44,638 bases of DNA, from positions 1 to 44,638 of the forward strand of contig JAGAKN010000005.1 in assembly GCA_017625565.1 (NCBI GenBank). The letters run 5' to 3'. A program made the position numbers and the translations under genes. Within the stretch, counting starts at the first letter, position 1; the number at the start of each line of letters is the position of its first letter. This document shows positions 7,247 to 15,865 of the stretch, piece by piece. Origin of the DNA: Clostridia bacterium (lineage in GTDB: Bacteria > Bacillota > Clostridia > Christensenellales > Borkfalkiaceae). The notes beneath the pieces were generated by a model. It did no database searches. It had not been told where the DNA came from and saw nothing but the letters and a program-made list of their open reading frames with translations.

Positions 7247-8857
7247 ATGGTACAGTTAGAAGGTGTTGCCTATGCTCGGTATTCGTCCGACAGGCAACAA
7301 GAATCAAGTATCGTCGTACAGCTTGCAGAAATACGGCGATTCTGCGAACGGCACAATATCCACCTGCGCCACGAATACGTAGACGAGGCGCAAACGGGTA
7401 CAAATGCAAATCGAAAAAGCTTCCAAGAAATGATAAAGGATGCAGAAAAACGGGAGTTCCGTTTCGTAATCGTACACCGTATGGATAGATGGGCGAGAAA
7501 CGTAGACGACGCAAGATACTATAAAAAATACCTGCGTAAATACGGGATTAAGGTTGTAAGCACCATTGAGGAGTTCGACGAAACGCCTGAGGGAGAGTTC
7601 TTCGAGCTAATGTCAATGGGTATGGCTGAACTATATTCCAAAAAACTTGCAAGGGAATGTCGGGCAGGTATGCTCGCCAACGCAAGAGAAGCCAAAGTCC
7701 ACGGTGGCGTACCCTTACTGGGATATCGCGTACAAAACAAAAAATACGTAATCGAAGAAAAAGAAGCCGATATCGTTCGGCTTATATTCAATTTGTTCTT
7801 ACAAGGCTATGGGTACGTGGAAATTCGTAATTATCTCTATGCAAACGGCTATCGACGGGCAGACGGCAGAGTGTTTACGGCGCACTTCTACGATATACTG
7901 CGAAATAGAAAGTATATCGGGGAATACGCATACAACGTGGAAGCGGAACGTGACGAACGTGGAATAAGAAACAAGCATAAAAGTAAGCCTGAATCGGAAA
8001 TCATACGAATCCCCGACGGCGTACCGCGTATCATAGACGACGATACGTTCTTCCGTGTACAGGCGATTATGGATGAGCGAAAGCAAAGAAGAAAATACTT
8101 CAACCCTAACGGGAAATATCTCTTTGCAGGGTTGATGAAGTGTGGCTGTTGTGATGGCTCGGTGTGTGGTGGCGTTCGTTATAACTACAAAGGCTTAAAA
8201 GTTGGAAGACCACACTACCAATGCAATCGACGGGATAGAAAATGTCCTACAACCCCAACCAACGCCGAATATTTGGAAACATACGTCTATCGGCTACTCT
8301 CGTGGTGCTTATTCAAAAAGGAAAACTCGCAAAAGCTGATAGACCTTGTACGGGTAAGCTATATCAAGACATACGAAAATATGCAAGCTGAATATAATGC
8401 GTTGTTGGCAAAAATCGACGAAAAACAAGCAAAAATCAAGGAAAATTGCTTAAAAGAAACGCAAGAAGAAATGAAATCTCTGCGCGCATATCTCGCAGAA
8501 GAAAACTGCGCTATACGGTGGGAAATCAATGAGCTGACCCGAAGTGCGCAACTCTTAAACGAAAGAATTTCTATGTACCCTGAATTCAAACCCAAGCGTA
8601 TTATTAAAATGGCGGAATCTTATCTTGACCGTATTCGCATGACAAGCGGTAAAACTTCGCAAGTGGCGTATCGGGAACTTATCCACTTAATCACGATGGA
8701 TAACAATGAAATTCGTATAACGTTCAACCTGCAAAGGCTACTTGATGGCATTGAACGCATACCTGCTACCGTGATAGAAGTGCGAAACAATATCGCCCAC
8801 CCGAACAAACACGCCTGTCAAGCACTCGAATTTTGCGACCTGAAAGTGCAAATTTGA
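7247..8857 (+). CDS. Large serine recombinase (site-specific integrase)
   Basis: The start at 7247 (MVQLEGVAYARYSSDRQQ) is chosen over the upstream in-frame 7205 because AAAGGAG at 7230-7236 fits it. It has 536 aa in the usual order: resolvase catalytic domain with the serine in YARYSSD and arginines in VHRMDRWARN; recombinase domain (PLLGYRVQNKKYVIEE through LRNRKYIGEYAY); zinc ribbon (CGCC, later YQCN and KCP); a long coiled coil (about residues 390-450); and a C-terminal tail. It should catalyse integration or excision between att sites with a serine-DNA covalent link. Being intact, it can act alone or in a pair with the frameshifted upstream recombinase. Pairs of such recombinases at one end of an element are common in Clostridia. 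Confidence 0.92.
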   Translation: MVQLEGVAYARYSSDRQQESSIVVQLAEIRRFCERHNIHLRHEYVDEAQTGTNANRKSFQEMIKDAEKREFRFVIVHRMDRWARNVDDARYYKKYLRKYGIKVVSTIEEFDETPEGEFFELMSMGMAELYSKKLARECRAGMLANAREAKVHGGVPLLGYRVQNKKYVIEEKEADIVRLIFNLFLQGYGYVEIRNYLYANGYRRADGRVFTAHFYDILRNRKYIGEYAYNVEAERDERGIRNKHKSKPESEIIRIPDGVPRIIDDDTFFRVQAIMDERKQRRKYFNPNGKYLFAGLMKCGCCDGSVCGGVRYNYKGLKVGRPHYQCNRRDRKCPTTPTNAEYLETYVYRLLSWCLFKKENSQKLIDLVRVSYIKTYENMQAEYNALLAKIDEKQAKIKENCLKETQEEMKSLRAYLAEENCAIRWEINELTRSAQLLNERISMYPEFKPKRIIKMAESYLDRIRMTSGKTSQVAYRELIHLITMDNNEIRITFNLQRLLDGIERIPATVIEVRNNIAHPNKHACQALEFCDLKVQI

Positions 8858-9235
8858 TACCCGAAAAAGCGGAAGCGAGTACGAAATTAAAGGGTTATAA
8901 GCAGTCGGGTAAGGGATAAAAAATGACGAAAAATCAACCAAAAATCCCCGAAATCCCCGTAAAAATATGGGTTTTGATGGTGTTGGTAGCGTGCAGACTA
9001 CGACACCTTTCACCTGCTCCAACTAAGCACACTTCCACGACCTTGAACTATTAGGGGTTTGGAAGTGTGTTTTGCTTAAATCATTGTTGGACACGTTCTC
9101 TTATTTTTAAAGGAGTATTTGATGAAAAAAAGTGTCTTTATATCTACTCCGATCAAATATACTTCCTTTAGCCTAAATTGTAAGAAAAAGGTAAGTGTGT
9201 TTTGTTTCTTCGGGGTATTTTTTTATCGTATATCG
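8858..9235. other. 378-bp junction between element and chromosome
   Basis: No confident gene. It holds an imperfect stem-loop pairing GGTGT and GTAG with CTAC and ACACC near 8980-9007, a 10-bp hairpin CACACTTCCA (9028-9037) with its complement (9060-9069) followed by TTTT, and a direct 12-mer AAGTGTGTTTTG at 9063-9074 and 9193-9204. AAAGGAG precedes an ATG at 9122 that opens a 43-aa frame (MKKSVFISTPIKY) running antisense into the end of the mutarotase gene. This could be a gene start cut off by insertion. A recombinase attachment site is expected in such a place but was not identified. Confidence 0.45.
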
Positions 9236-10132
9236 TTATTTCTCTACGGATAGAGATATCGAAAACTGTAGGCTTTCGTCCTTTTTTAACAATACGTCTT
9301 GTCCGTGGTTTTCAGCGTTTTGTACGGTATCGTAGCCTGCAGAACAGGGCTCTAAGCCGACGCTAAACGTGCCGTTGACCATGCCGTAATCCAACCAAAT
9401 CCCCAAATAGGGCAAACGCTGATTGTCAAACGTCAGGATAAAGCGTTCCCCCTGCGGAGTTTGATACCCCACGTAGCCCTGGGGAGAGCGGTGGGGGAAA
9501 TACCATTTCTTTGCCATCTTTGTTTCGGGAATACGAATGATAAAATCGGCTTTTCGATAGGCGCAACGGGTTTGTAGATCCGCGTTTTCCGAGTGATAAA
9601 CGCAATCGACAGGCTCGTTTTCTTCAAACGGGAGCAACAATTTTCCGTTGTTTTCAATCTTGACAAGACAATGCGCCGACCATAAAACCTTGAGATCTTT
9701 CCCCGAAATATTTTGTATTGCGTAGTCGATCTTCAACGCACCGTTTTCCCCGACGGATACCGTCTTTTGATAGGTATAACCCAGCGTTTCCGAAGTATAC
9801 TTTAAAACGAGTGAGTTGCCTATTATGGTATACGAAAAGGGAACGCGACAAACTTCGCCGTGGTCGGGGTAGTTTTTTCCGTCCACGACAACAGGGTCGA
9901 TGGTAGGGAACATGTCGTCAAAACCGCTACATTCGCACTTTTCAAAATCGCCCGTTAAACCGAGTTGTAAATAGGTTTCAGACGGGTTTTGGATCAAATA
10001 CTCCCGTTGCGTACGTTTGTCGAAAAAAGACACAATTTTACCACCCTCGTTTGGTAAAACGAGGGTGGTATAGTTTTCCGTTTCCACTTCTAAAGCAAAA
10101 ATATCTTTGTATTTGGACGGTACAATTTTCAT
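9236..10132 (-). CDS. Aldose 1-epimerase (mutarotase) family protein
   Basis: 298 aa of the galactose-mutarotase-like fold, which interconverts alpha and beta anomers of a sugar. The signs are the early strand LVLPNEGGKIVSFFD, GFDDMFPTIDP, DHGEVCRVPFSY, an AHCLVKIE segment carrying a histidine expected at the active site, and near the end LEPCSAGYD, where a glutamate serves as general base in the family. It is the last gene of a five-gene minus-strand operon, 4 bases after the dehydratase gene. It probably prepares the sugar for the dehydrogenase. Substrate unknown. Confidence 0.82.
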   Translation of the reverse strand: MKIVPSKYKDIFALEVETENYTTLVLPNEGGKIVSFFDKRTQREYLIQNPSETYLQLGLTGDFEKCECSGFDDMFPTIDPVVVDGKNYPDHGEVCRVPFSYTIIGNSLVLKYTSETLGYTYQKTVSVGENGALKIDYAIQNISGKDLKVLWSAHCLVKIENNGKLLLPFEENEPVDCVYHSENADLQTRCAYRKADFIIRIPETKMAKKWYFPHRSPQGYVGYQTPQGERFILTFDNQRLPYLGIWLDYGMVNGTFSVGLEPCSAGYDTVQNAENHGQDVLLKKDESLQFSISLSVEK

Positions 10133-10136
10133 TCTC

Positions 10137-11255
10137 TTATCTTCTGTATTTGTTCAAAATGTCTTCGTTGAGTTCCACACCGATACCAGGAAGATCGGGA
10201 ATGGTCACGTTGCCGTCTTTGTCAAGTTGGAAATGATGACGAACGAGATTTTTGCTCAAAACCGTTTCTTGCGCGCAGTATTCGAGCATATCCGCGTTGG
10301 GAATGGCTGCAATCAGTTGCAACGTCGCGCCGATCAAGATGCCCGTCTTGAATGCGTGGGGGATGAGTTTCTTCCCGCGAAGTTGCGCCATATCCGCGAT
10401 TTTCTTCGCCATGGTAATACCACCGCAACGACTCATATCCGGTTGCACGATATCTACTCTGCCGTTGTCAAGCATGTCTTGGAATTCGTACATTGTCCCA
10501 AATTCTTCGCCCGAAGCGAGCGAGATATTGATGTTATCGGCAAGACGACCGAAATCGGGTGTTCTGTCGGGAGCGAACGGTTCTTCCAACCAATACAGTT
10601 TTTGTTTTTCGTATTCCTTGGAAACGCGGAGCGCGTATTTGTAATCCGTCCAACGCATACCGATGTCGATCATAAGACGTGCGTCGCCAACTGCTTGACG
10701 GCAGTATTCGACGAGTTTTACGTCCTTTTCTTCGCTTTCGCCAAGCGCGCCCCAACCGAACTTATAACCGTGATAGTTGCAATCCGCTTTATGGTGCGCG
10801 ACGAGTTCGTCGATTTCTTCTTTCGTACCAGGCATCAATACGGAGCAATATGCAGGGATTTTATCTCTGAATTTCCCGCCGATGAGTTTGGATACCGGCA
10901 AGCCGTATTTTTTACCCGTAATATCCCAAAGCGCGATATCGATACCACTCATTGCGTGGATACCGACGCTTCTTCTCGTGTAATAGTAGCTGTAATAATA
11001 CATTTTATGCCACAAATATTCCACGTTGGTGGGATCTTCGCCGATCAAGATTTCTTTCAAGCCCCTACATTGATCGTGGGAAGCGGGGGTTTCTACGATA
11101 GCTTTGACAACTTCGGGGGAGCTGTCTACTTCGCCGATCCCCGTAATGCCTTCGTCGGTATGTACGAGAATAACCGCCGTGTCTTGGCTACCATCGCCGA
11201 TCATTTTTACTTCGTCCTGACGGACGACAACTACTTCTACGTCTGTGATTTTCAT
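10137..11255 (-). CDS. Enolase-superfamily sugar-acid dehydratase (DgoD/RspA-like)
   Basis: 372 aa of the mandelate racemase/muconate lactonising family. The metal ligands are visible as the acidic residues of IDIGMRW, WLEEPF and GEEFGT; QPDMSRCGG and PHAFKTG hold the catalytic Asp-His part, and LEYC follows. The N-terminal capping domain (KITDVEVVVVRQDEVK) is complete. Members remove water from an aldonic acid to give a 2-keto-3-deoxy acid. The neighbouring dehydrogenase, DapA-type aldolase and mutarotase fit an Entner-Doudoroff-like route. D-galactonate or a related aldonate is a reasonable guess; the exact substrate cannot be told from sequence alone. Confidence 0.88.
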   Translation of the reverse strand: MKITDVEVVVVRQDEVKMIGDGSQDTAVILVHTDEGITGIGEVDSSPEVVKAIVETPASHDQCRGLKEILIGEDPTNVEYLWHKMYYYSYYYTRRSVGIHAMSGIDIALWDITGKKYGLPVSKLIGGKFRDKIPAYCSVLMPGTKEEIDELVAHHKADCNYHGYKFGWGALGESEEKDVKLVEYCRQAVGDARLMIDIGMRWTDYKYALRVSKEYEKQKLYWLEEPFAPDRTPDFGRLADNINISLASGEEFGTMYEFQDMLDNGRVDIVQPDMSRCGGITMAKKIADMAQLRGKKLIPHAFKTGILIGATLQLIAAIPNADMLEYCAQETVLSKNLVRHHFQLDKDGNVTIPDLPGIGVELNEDILNKYRR

Positions 11256-11267
11256 ATTGTTTACTCC

Positions 11268-12296
11268 TTAAAATTTAATGATTGCTTTAATTAACGTTTT
11301 ATCGTGATTTCTATAAAGATCGAACGCTTGGTTGATATCTTCGAGTTTGAACTCGTGTGTGACGAGTTGTTCCAAATCCAAACTACCGTTTTCGATCATT
11401 TTGACTAGCGGATACCAAGCTTTGGTATTTCCGACCGCGCCGTGCACGGAAATTTCTTCTACGATCATTTTCTTGACGGGGAACACGATTTGTTCGTCGT
11501 CGGATGGAATGCCGTATAAGATGATATTTCCGCCTTTCTTCACGTACTCGGGCATTGCTTCAATCATCGGTTTTGCGCCCGTCGCTTCAATGACGACGTC
11601 CGCCTTTTTGCCATCGGTGATTTTTGCAACTTCTTGCACGGGATCAGAAGAAGTTTTGATATTTACGACGTGCGTTGCGCCGTATTTGAATGCACGTACC
11701 GTTGATTTTTCGTCCCGAACGAGTACGATAATTTTCCCTGCGCCCATCAGTTTGGCTACCATAATAAACGCCAAACCTGCGGGGCCCGTACCTGCCACGA
11801 CAACCGAGCCTGCAAAGGGGATTCCGATCCGCATTAACGATTCCGTTGGACAAACGGTGCTTTCCAAAATCGCACCTGCCTTATCGCTCACCTTGTCCGA
11901 AATGGGCACGATTGCCGAAACGGGGACTTTGACGTATTCCGCGTAGCCACCGTTGTGGGGATAGTACCCGATTTCGCTACTGTCGTTGCAAATGTATTGC
12001 TTGCCTTCACGGCAGTAATCGCAATATCCGCAACCGATCGACGTTGCAACGACGCAACGTTGTCCGATGGCAATATCCGTGCGTTTGCTGTTGATTTTTA
12101 CCACTTCACCACAAATTTCGTGGCCTTGAACGTTGGGGGCTTTCCCGATTTTCAAGAACCCGGAAATGATATGGTAATCGGTGGCGCAAACCCCTGCGGC
12201 GCGAACCTTCAAAAGCGCTTCTTCTTCGCCGATTTCAGGGATAGGCACTTCCCGAACTTCTACTTGATTGTCGGCAAGCCAAACGGCAGCTTTCAT
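11268..12296 (-). CDS. Zinc-dependent medium-chain alcohol/sugar dehydrogenase
   Basis: 342 aa of the MDR superfamily close to sorbitol and threonine dehydrogenases. Catalytic-zinc residues are in GVCATDYH and GHEICGEVV; structural zinc cysteines are in CGYCDYCREGKQYIC; the NAD-binding Rossmann motif is GTGPAG around residue 170. It should oxidise a polyol or sugar hydroxyl in the pathway. Its start overlaps the aldolase stop by 4 bases, and it lies 12 bases from the dehydratase gene, so it is firmly part of the operon. Confidence 0.9.
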   Translation of the reverse strand: MKAAVWLADNQVEVREVPIPEIGEEEALLKVRAAGVCATDYHIISGFLKIGKAPNVQGHEICGEVVKINSKRTDIAIGQRCVVATSIGCGYCDYCREGKQYICNDSSEIGYYPHNGGYAEYVKVPVSAIVPISDKVSDKAGAILESTVCPTESLMRIGIPFAGSVVVAGTGPAGLAFIMVAKLMGAGKIIVLVRDEKSTVRAFKYGATHVVNIKTSSDPVQEVAKITDGKKADVVIEATGAKPMIEAMPEYVKKGGNIILYGIPSDDEQIVFPVKKMIVEEISVHGAVGNTKAWYPLVKMIENGSLDLEQLVTHEFKLEDINQAFDLYRNHDKTLIKAIIKF

Positions 12297-13114
12297 TGTA
12301 AAACCTCCTTGTTTCCGAACGGAATTCCGCTCACTCTTTCCATAAGCTTTTTATATCCTTTGGGGAACGTTTCCTGATCCGCTTCGCGGAGTGCAGGCAG
12401 GATCGAGAATTGAATCTCTTTCGCTTTTTCATAATTCCCGTTTTTAACTGCGTCGTAAATCCCACAAATTTCGTTGGGATAAATGGTTGCGAGCGCCGTC
12501 ATACTCCCGACGCAACCGCCTACGAGAGCGGGGAACAAAATATCGTCCGTACCCGTGAAAATATTGACGGGTAAATCGATGGTTTTTTGTACCATGTGTT
12601 CCAAGCGTTTCATATTTGCGCTACTGTCTTTGATCCCGATGACGTTTTTATGTTCCAACAACCAATAGGCGAGAGAAAGCTCCAACTCCTGCGTGAAAAA
12701 GGGGATATTGTACAAAAACACGGGTACGGGCGAAAGATCGGCGACGTTTGTATAATATTCTTCGAGTTCTCGCGTCGTGCACTTGAAATAGTACGGGGGG
12801 CATACGAGTACGGCATCTGCACCGATTTTTCCCGCGTGCCGACAGAGGTTCACCGTGTCCACAAGATTACCCGTGCAAGCGCTAACAATCAATTTTTTAT
12901 CGCTTGCCTTGGCGCTTGCCGTCCATTCGGAAATTTGCATTTGTTCGTCTAAAGAGAGCTGAATAAATTCGCCGGTACTCCCGTTAGTCACGTATCCGCT
13001 AACCTTCGTCGGGTTAAGCCGTTCAATCTGCTTTACATAATTTTCCTTATCCACCTTGTCGCCAACAAAGGGCGTCATCAAAACGGAAAAAGGACCTTTT
13101 AACAGTTCGTTCAT
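12293..13114 (-). CDS. DapA/NanA-family aldolase (2-keto-3-deoxy acid aldolase-like)
   Basis: 273 aa of the class I aldolase family that includes dihydrodipicolinate synthase, N-acetylneuraminate lyase and KDG aldolase. The motifs are the carboxylate-binding NGSTGEF, the catalytic tyrosine in FLYNIP, and the Schiff-base lysine in GIKDSS. It is slightly shorter than the 290-300 residues usual for DapA. Set between a dehydrogenase and an enolase-superfamily dehydratase, it is more likely to cleave a 2-keto-3-deoxy sugar acid to pyruvate and an aldehyde than to make lysine. It overlaps both neighbours by 4 bases. Confidence 0.88.
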   Translation of the reverse strand: MNELLKGPFSVLMTPFVGDKVDKENYVKQIERLNPTKVSGYVTNGSTGEFIQLSLDEQMQISEWTASAKASDKKLIVSACTGNLVDTVNLCRHAGKIGADAVLVCPPYYFKCTTRELEEYYTNVADLSPVPVFLYNIPFFTQELELSLAYWLLEHKNVIGIKDSSANMKRLEHMVQKTIDLPVNIFTGTDDILFPALVGGCVGSMTALATIYPNEICGIYDAVKNGNYEKAKEIQFSILPALREADQETFPKGYKKLMERVSGIPFGNKEVLQ

Positions 13115-13776
13115 TGTAATATGTACTCCTTTATATCGAGTGGTAATAAATCTTCGAATAAATCGACGGCTTCACCGTCCGTTAAATAATAATCGTTTTC
13201 AAGCCGAAGCCCGAATTCTTCGTACAACCCCGATTCCACGGTATAAACTTTGCCGTTTTCCAGCAAAGTTTCGTTTTCTTCTAAAAATTGCGGTTGCAAA
13301 AGCGGTTTTTCTCCGATGCGGTGTCCTGCGTGGTGGATCAATTTCTTGCCGTGGAGTGCATATACTCCGTCCACCGCCCTATACACGTCGAGGGCGCGCG
13401 CGCCGACTTTCATACTTGCCTGTCCTTGTCGTAAGGAACGGACGACCATTTGAAAAACTTCGGCCTGGCGCTTTGTAGGCTCGCCAACGAAGAACGTTCG
13501 ACAAACGTCGCACCATACGCCGTCTTTGCCGACGCTGATATCCATCACCAGGGTATCACCCTGGTTCGGGAGATAGTTTTGGGTGACGCCGTCTATATGT
13601 AAGCTGTCTTTTCCCCAAATATAATCGTAAACGATTTCGTACGCGCCAAGGCTTTGTTTTAACGAGTTTTCAAATACGGAAAACAGCTCGTCAGAGTTTT
13701 TCCCTATTGCGAATGCATGTTTAAACGCTTGATAGGCGACGCTAACGGCTTTTAAAATTTCTCGGGTTTTTTCCAC
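13111..13776 (-). CDS. M24-family (pita-bread) metallopeptidase homologue
   Basis: About 222 aa covering just the catalytic fold of Xaa-Pro and methionine aminopeptidases. All five metal ligands are recognisable: aspartates in VMDISV and WCDVCRTF, histidine in HHAGHRIG, glutamates in TVESGLY and LENDYYLT. The N-terminal domain of longer Xaa-Pro dipeptidases is absent. GTG 13776 is preferred because AGGGGG at 13783-13788 is spaced 6 bases from it; TTG 13782 is the longer alternative. It is the first gene of the sugar-acid operon, overlapping the aldolase gene by 4 bases. A peptidase there is odd, and a creatinase-like hydrolase role is possible. Confidence 0.8.
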   Translation of the reverse strand: MEKTREILKAVSVAYQAFKHAFAIGKNSDELFSVFENSLKQSLGAYEIVYDYIWGKDSLHIDGVTQNYLPNQGDTLVMDISVGKDGVWCDVCRTFFVGEPTKRQAEVFQMVVRSLRQGQASMKVGARALDVYRAVDGVYALHGKKLIHHAGHRIGEKPLLQPQFLEENETLLENGKVYTVESGLYEEFGLRLENDYYLTDGEAVDLFEDLLPLDIKEYILQ

Positions 13777-13820
13777 GCCCAACCCCCTAAAAAATAAAAC
13801 GATTGATCAACATAATATAT

Positions 13821-13847
13821 ATTATAACAGTGGTTCGAAAAAGTCAA
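13821..13847 (-). promoter_or_regulatory. Probable promoter of the sugar-acid operon
   Basis: On the minus strand TTGACT (13842-13847) precedes TATAAT (13821-13826) with a short 15-base spacer; TAATAT two bases further gives 17. The -10 lies inside a perfect AT palindrome ATAATATATATTAT (13812-13825). The start codon follows about 45 bases later. Confidence 0.6.
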
Positions 13848-14023
13848 GTAAAGGAACGGGTTTTTGTGAAAGATTCCAAAAGAAAATTGAAAAAATATAG
13901 TATAAAGACGGCGTTGGGATAGGAAATGGGCGTTAAGGCGAGCGCCCGCATGGCGATCGTTTACGTTTTTGATCGCCACGATCGGTATCATTCTCTCGTG
14001 ACGATAGGACGAACGCTCTGTCC
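13848..14023. other. Non-coding spacer between two minus-strand operons
   Basis: Part of the 296-base gap between the M24 and yerC-like genes. Beyond the promoter and the terminator listed separately I see no gene or clear RNA structure here. Confidence 0.5.
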
Positions 14024-14064
14024 AAAAAACAAAACGCTCCGCCAGACGTCTGGCGGAGCGTTTT
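14024..14064 (-). terminator. Strong terminator of the amino acid ABC transporter operon
   Basis: Perfect 34-base palindrome at 14031-14064 (arms contain ACGCTCCGCCAGA). On the minus strand it is followed by TTTTGTTTTTT, directly after the yerC-like stop codon. Confidence 0.92.
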
Positions 14065-14072
14065 TAGCGGGA

Positions 14073-14360
14073 TTATTTTTTCGGCTTGGAAAGGATATTT
14101 TTGTATCCGCCTTTGCCATAGCGTACGCATTTGGATACGCGCGCCAACGTCGCGGACGAAATTTCCGTTTCTTCTACAATTTCGTTATACGTCTTTCCGT
14201 CCAACAACATTTTTGCCGCGGTCAAACGTTGGGACATAGACTCCAACTCCTTAATCGTGCACAGGTCTTCTAAAAAGAGTTCTACTTCTTCTTCCGTTTC
14301 CAGTTTCAAGAGTTCTTGATACAATTCTTTCAGCATCAATCCGTAATTTCTAATCGTCAT
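14073..14360 (-). CDS. YerC/YecD-type TrpR-family regulator
   Basis: 95 aa, nearly all helical, matching the TrpR-related YerC/YecD family. The opening has ELYQELLKLETEEEVELFLED; the helix-turn-helix is LTAAKMLLDGKTYNEIVEETEISSATLARVSK, ending CVRYGKGGY. It should bind DNA as a dimer, possibly with an amino acid co-repressor as in TrpR. It is the last gene of the transporter operon and overlaps the ATPase gene by 11 bases. This makes it a good candidate for the regulator of the paired palindromes at the operon promoter (16753-16809); that link is inferred. Confidence 0.88.
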   Translation of the reverse strand: MTIRNYGLMLKELYQELLKLETEEEVELFLEDLCTIKELESMSQRLTAAKMLLDGKTYNEIVEETEISSATLARVSKCVRYGKGGYKNILSKPKK

Positions 14361-15159
14361 TTTCCGTCACCTTTTCACTTAATTTTTCAAAAAACGCCTT
14401 GGTTTTCTCGCTCTTGGGGTTTTCAAAAAGTTCTTGGGGAGTACCCGTTTCTTCGATTACGCCGTCTGCCATGAAAATGATTTTGTCGGATACGTTGCGC
14501 GCAAATTCTAGCTCGTGCGTGACGATAATCATCGTTCTGCCTTCGCTACGGAGCTGTTTGATAACCTTTAACACTTCGCCCGTGAGTTCGGGATCGAGCG
14601 CCGAAGTCGGCTCGTCAAAGCACAAAATATCGGGGGAGAGCGCCAACGCCCGAGCGATCGCAACCCGTTGTTGTTGACCGCCGGAGAGTTCGCAAGGGTA
14701 GTTATCGACCTTATTTTCCAAGCCCACGCGCGCCAAGAGTAAGCGGGCTTCCGTTTCGTTTTTAGCGCGCAGTTCTTTCAGGGCTTGCTTGCGTTTAAAA
14801 TCGAACGGGTTTTTCTTGCCGAGCGTTTTTTCCGCTTGCACGTCCATCGCAAGCGTGACGTTTCTAAGCGCCGTGTATTGCGGGAATAAGTTGAAATTTT
14901 GGAATACCATACCAAACGTTAAACCCGTTTGTTTGCTATTCTTCCCGTCGGCAGGGAACACGGTTTCGCCGTCAATGGAAATCGTACCGGCGTTTGCCAT
15001 CTCCAAGCCGTTCAAGCATCGCAGTAGCGTCGTTTTTCCGTTCCCCGAAGAACCGATGATAGAAAGCACTTCGCCACGCTCCATTTCAAACGAAACGCCT
15101 TTCAAAACTTCCGTTTCATTGAAACTTTTATATAAATTATTTACTTCTAAAAACGCCAT
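14350..15159 (-). CDS. Polar amino acid ABC transporter ATP-binding protein (GlnQ-like)
   Basis: 269 aa with Walker A GSSGNGKTT, Q-loop FGMVFQNFNLFPQ, signature LSGGQQQRVA, Walker B ILCFDEPTSALDPE and the H-loop ITHELEFA (VTHELEFA). It powers the permease encoded one base upstream. It is about 25 residues longer than typical GlnQ because of a lysine-rich insertion (GKKNPFDFKRKQALKELRAK) in the helical subdomain between Q-loop and signature. Substrate is probably a polar or charged amino acid. Confidence 0.94.
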   Translation of the reverse strand: MAFLEVNNLYKSFNETEVLKGVSFEMERGEVLSIIGSSGNGKTTLLRCLNGLEMANAGTISIDGETVFPADGKNSKQTGLTFGMVFQNFNLFPQYTALRNVTLAMDVQAEKTLGKKNPFDFKRKQALKELRAKNETEARLLLARVGLENKVDNYPCELSGGQQQRVAIARALALSPDILCFDEPTSALDPELTGEVLKVIKQLRSEGRTMIIVTHELEFARNVSDKIIFMADGVIEETGTPQELFENPKSEKTKAFFEKLSEKVTENDD

Positions 15160-15160
15160 A

Positions 15161-15847
15161 TCACACCTTATAATAGGATAATTTCTTTTCCGCCCAACCG
15201 AGCAATAACGTCAACAGTCCGTTAAAGAGCAAATAGAAAACCGTCGCGTACAAAAACGGCGTTAATATGACGTAGTGGTTGACGGCGTGTTTCGCCGCGT
15301 TAAGCAAATCCACGATCCCCAAAACTTGTGCGAGCGACGTGTCTTTGACAAGCGTGATAATCTCGTTGCTCATCGGCGGTAAAATGCGCCGAACGACTTG
15401 CATCAATACGATTTTCGAGAAAATTTGGTTTTTATTCAAGCCCAAAACTTGCCCTGCTTCGTACTGCCCGACGGGGATTGCTTCAATACCTGCCCGGTAG
15501 ATTTCCGAAAAATAGCACGCGTAATTGAGTATGAATGCGAGCGCAACAAACAAAAACATCGTTTCGTTGATGGTGATATTCAGCATCGCTGCCAAATCTT
15601 TCGTCGGGGTTTTGAATACGTAGTTCGGGAGAAAGCTCACGAACAAAATTTGTAGCATAAGCGGTGTTCCGCGAATAATCCAAATCAGCGTTTTCATAAA
15701 CCATTTCAAGGGCTTGAATTTGGACATTGATGCAAACGCAAACAACAATCCGAGAGGAAGCGCAAAGAGAAGGGTGACGACAAACAACGCAAGCGTGTTG
15801 CCGAACCCTTCTGCAAGTTCCATTAAAATATCTTGTATATTATCCAT
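15161..15847 (-). CDS. Polar amino acid ABC transporter permease
   Basis: 228 aa inner-membrane protein with about five hydrophobic segments and the family motif IRGTPLMLQILF near residue 57, plus the EAA-loop region EAGQVLGLNKNQIFSKIVLMQ that contacts the ATPase. A single permease gene suggests a homodimer. It sits between the binding-protein gene (18 bases upstream) and the ATPase gene (1 base downstream). Confidence 0.93.
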   Translation of the reverse strand: MDNIQDILMELAEGFGNTLALFVVTLLFALPLGLLFAFASMSKFKPLKWFMKTLIWIIRGTPLMLQILFVSFLPNYVFKTPTKDLAAMLNITINETMFLFVALAFILNYACYFSEIYRAGIEAIPVGQYEAGQVLGLNKNQIFSKIVLMQVVRRILPPMSNEIITLVKDTSLAQVLGIVDLLNAAKHAVNHYVILTPFLYATVFYLLFNGLLTLLLGWAEKKLSYYKV

Positions 15848-15865
15848 GGATTACTCCGCGTTTTT

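Larger units (their letters stand above)
1640..9100. mobile_element. Putative small integrative element with tandem serine recombinases (edges approximate)
   Basis: The block combines DUF960, an HU-like protein, a lone FtsK gamma domain, a DUF927 ATPase and two large serine recombinases, all on the plus strand, followed by a hairpin-rich junction and then minus-strand chromosomal metabolism genes. No capsid, relaxase or conjugation gene is visible, so it is likely a small integrative element or a remnant. The right edge is probably between 8858 and 9235. The left edge was not found and could lie upstream of the LRR gene. Confidence 0.55.

Noticed and set aside
10107..11294. 395-codon plus-strand frame opposite the dehydratase gene
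   Set aside because: The minus strand encodes a complete enolase-superfamily enzyme with metal ligands, so the plus frame is a shadow.
13932..14273. Open frames on both strands near the terminator at 14.0 kb
   Set aside because: They read through a perfect terminator palindrome and oppose the well-supported TrpR/YerC-like gene.
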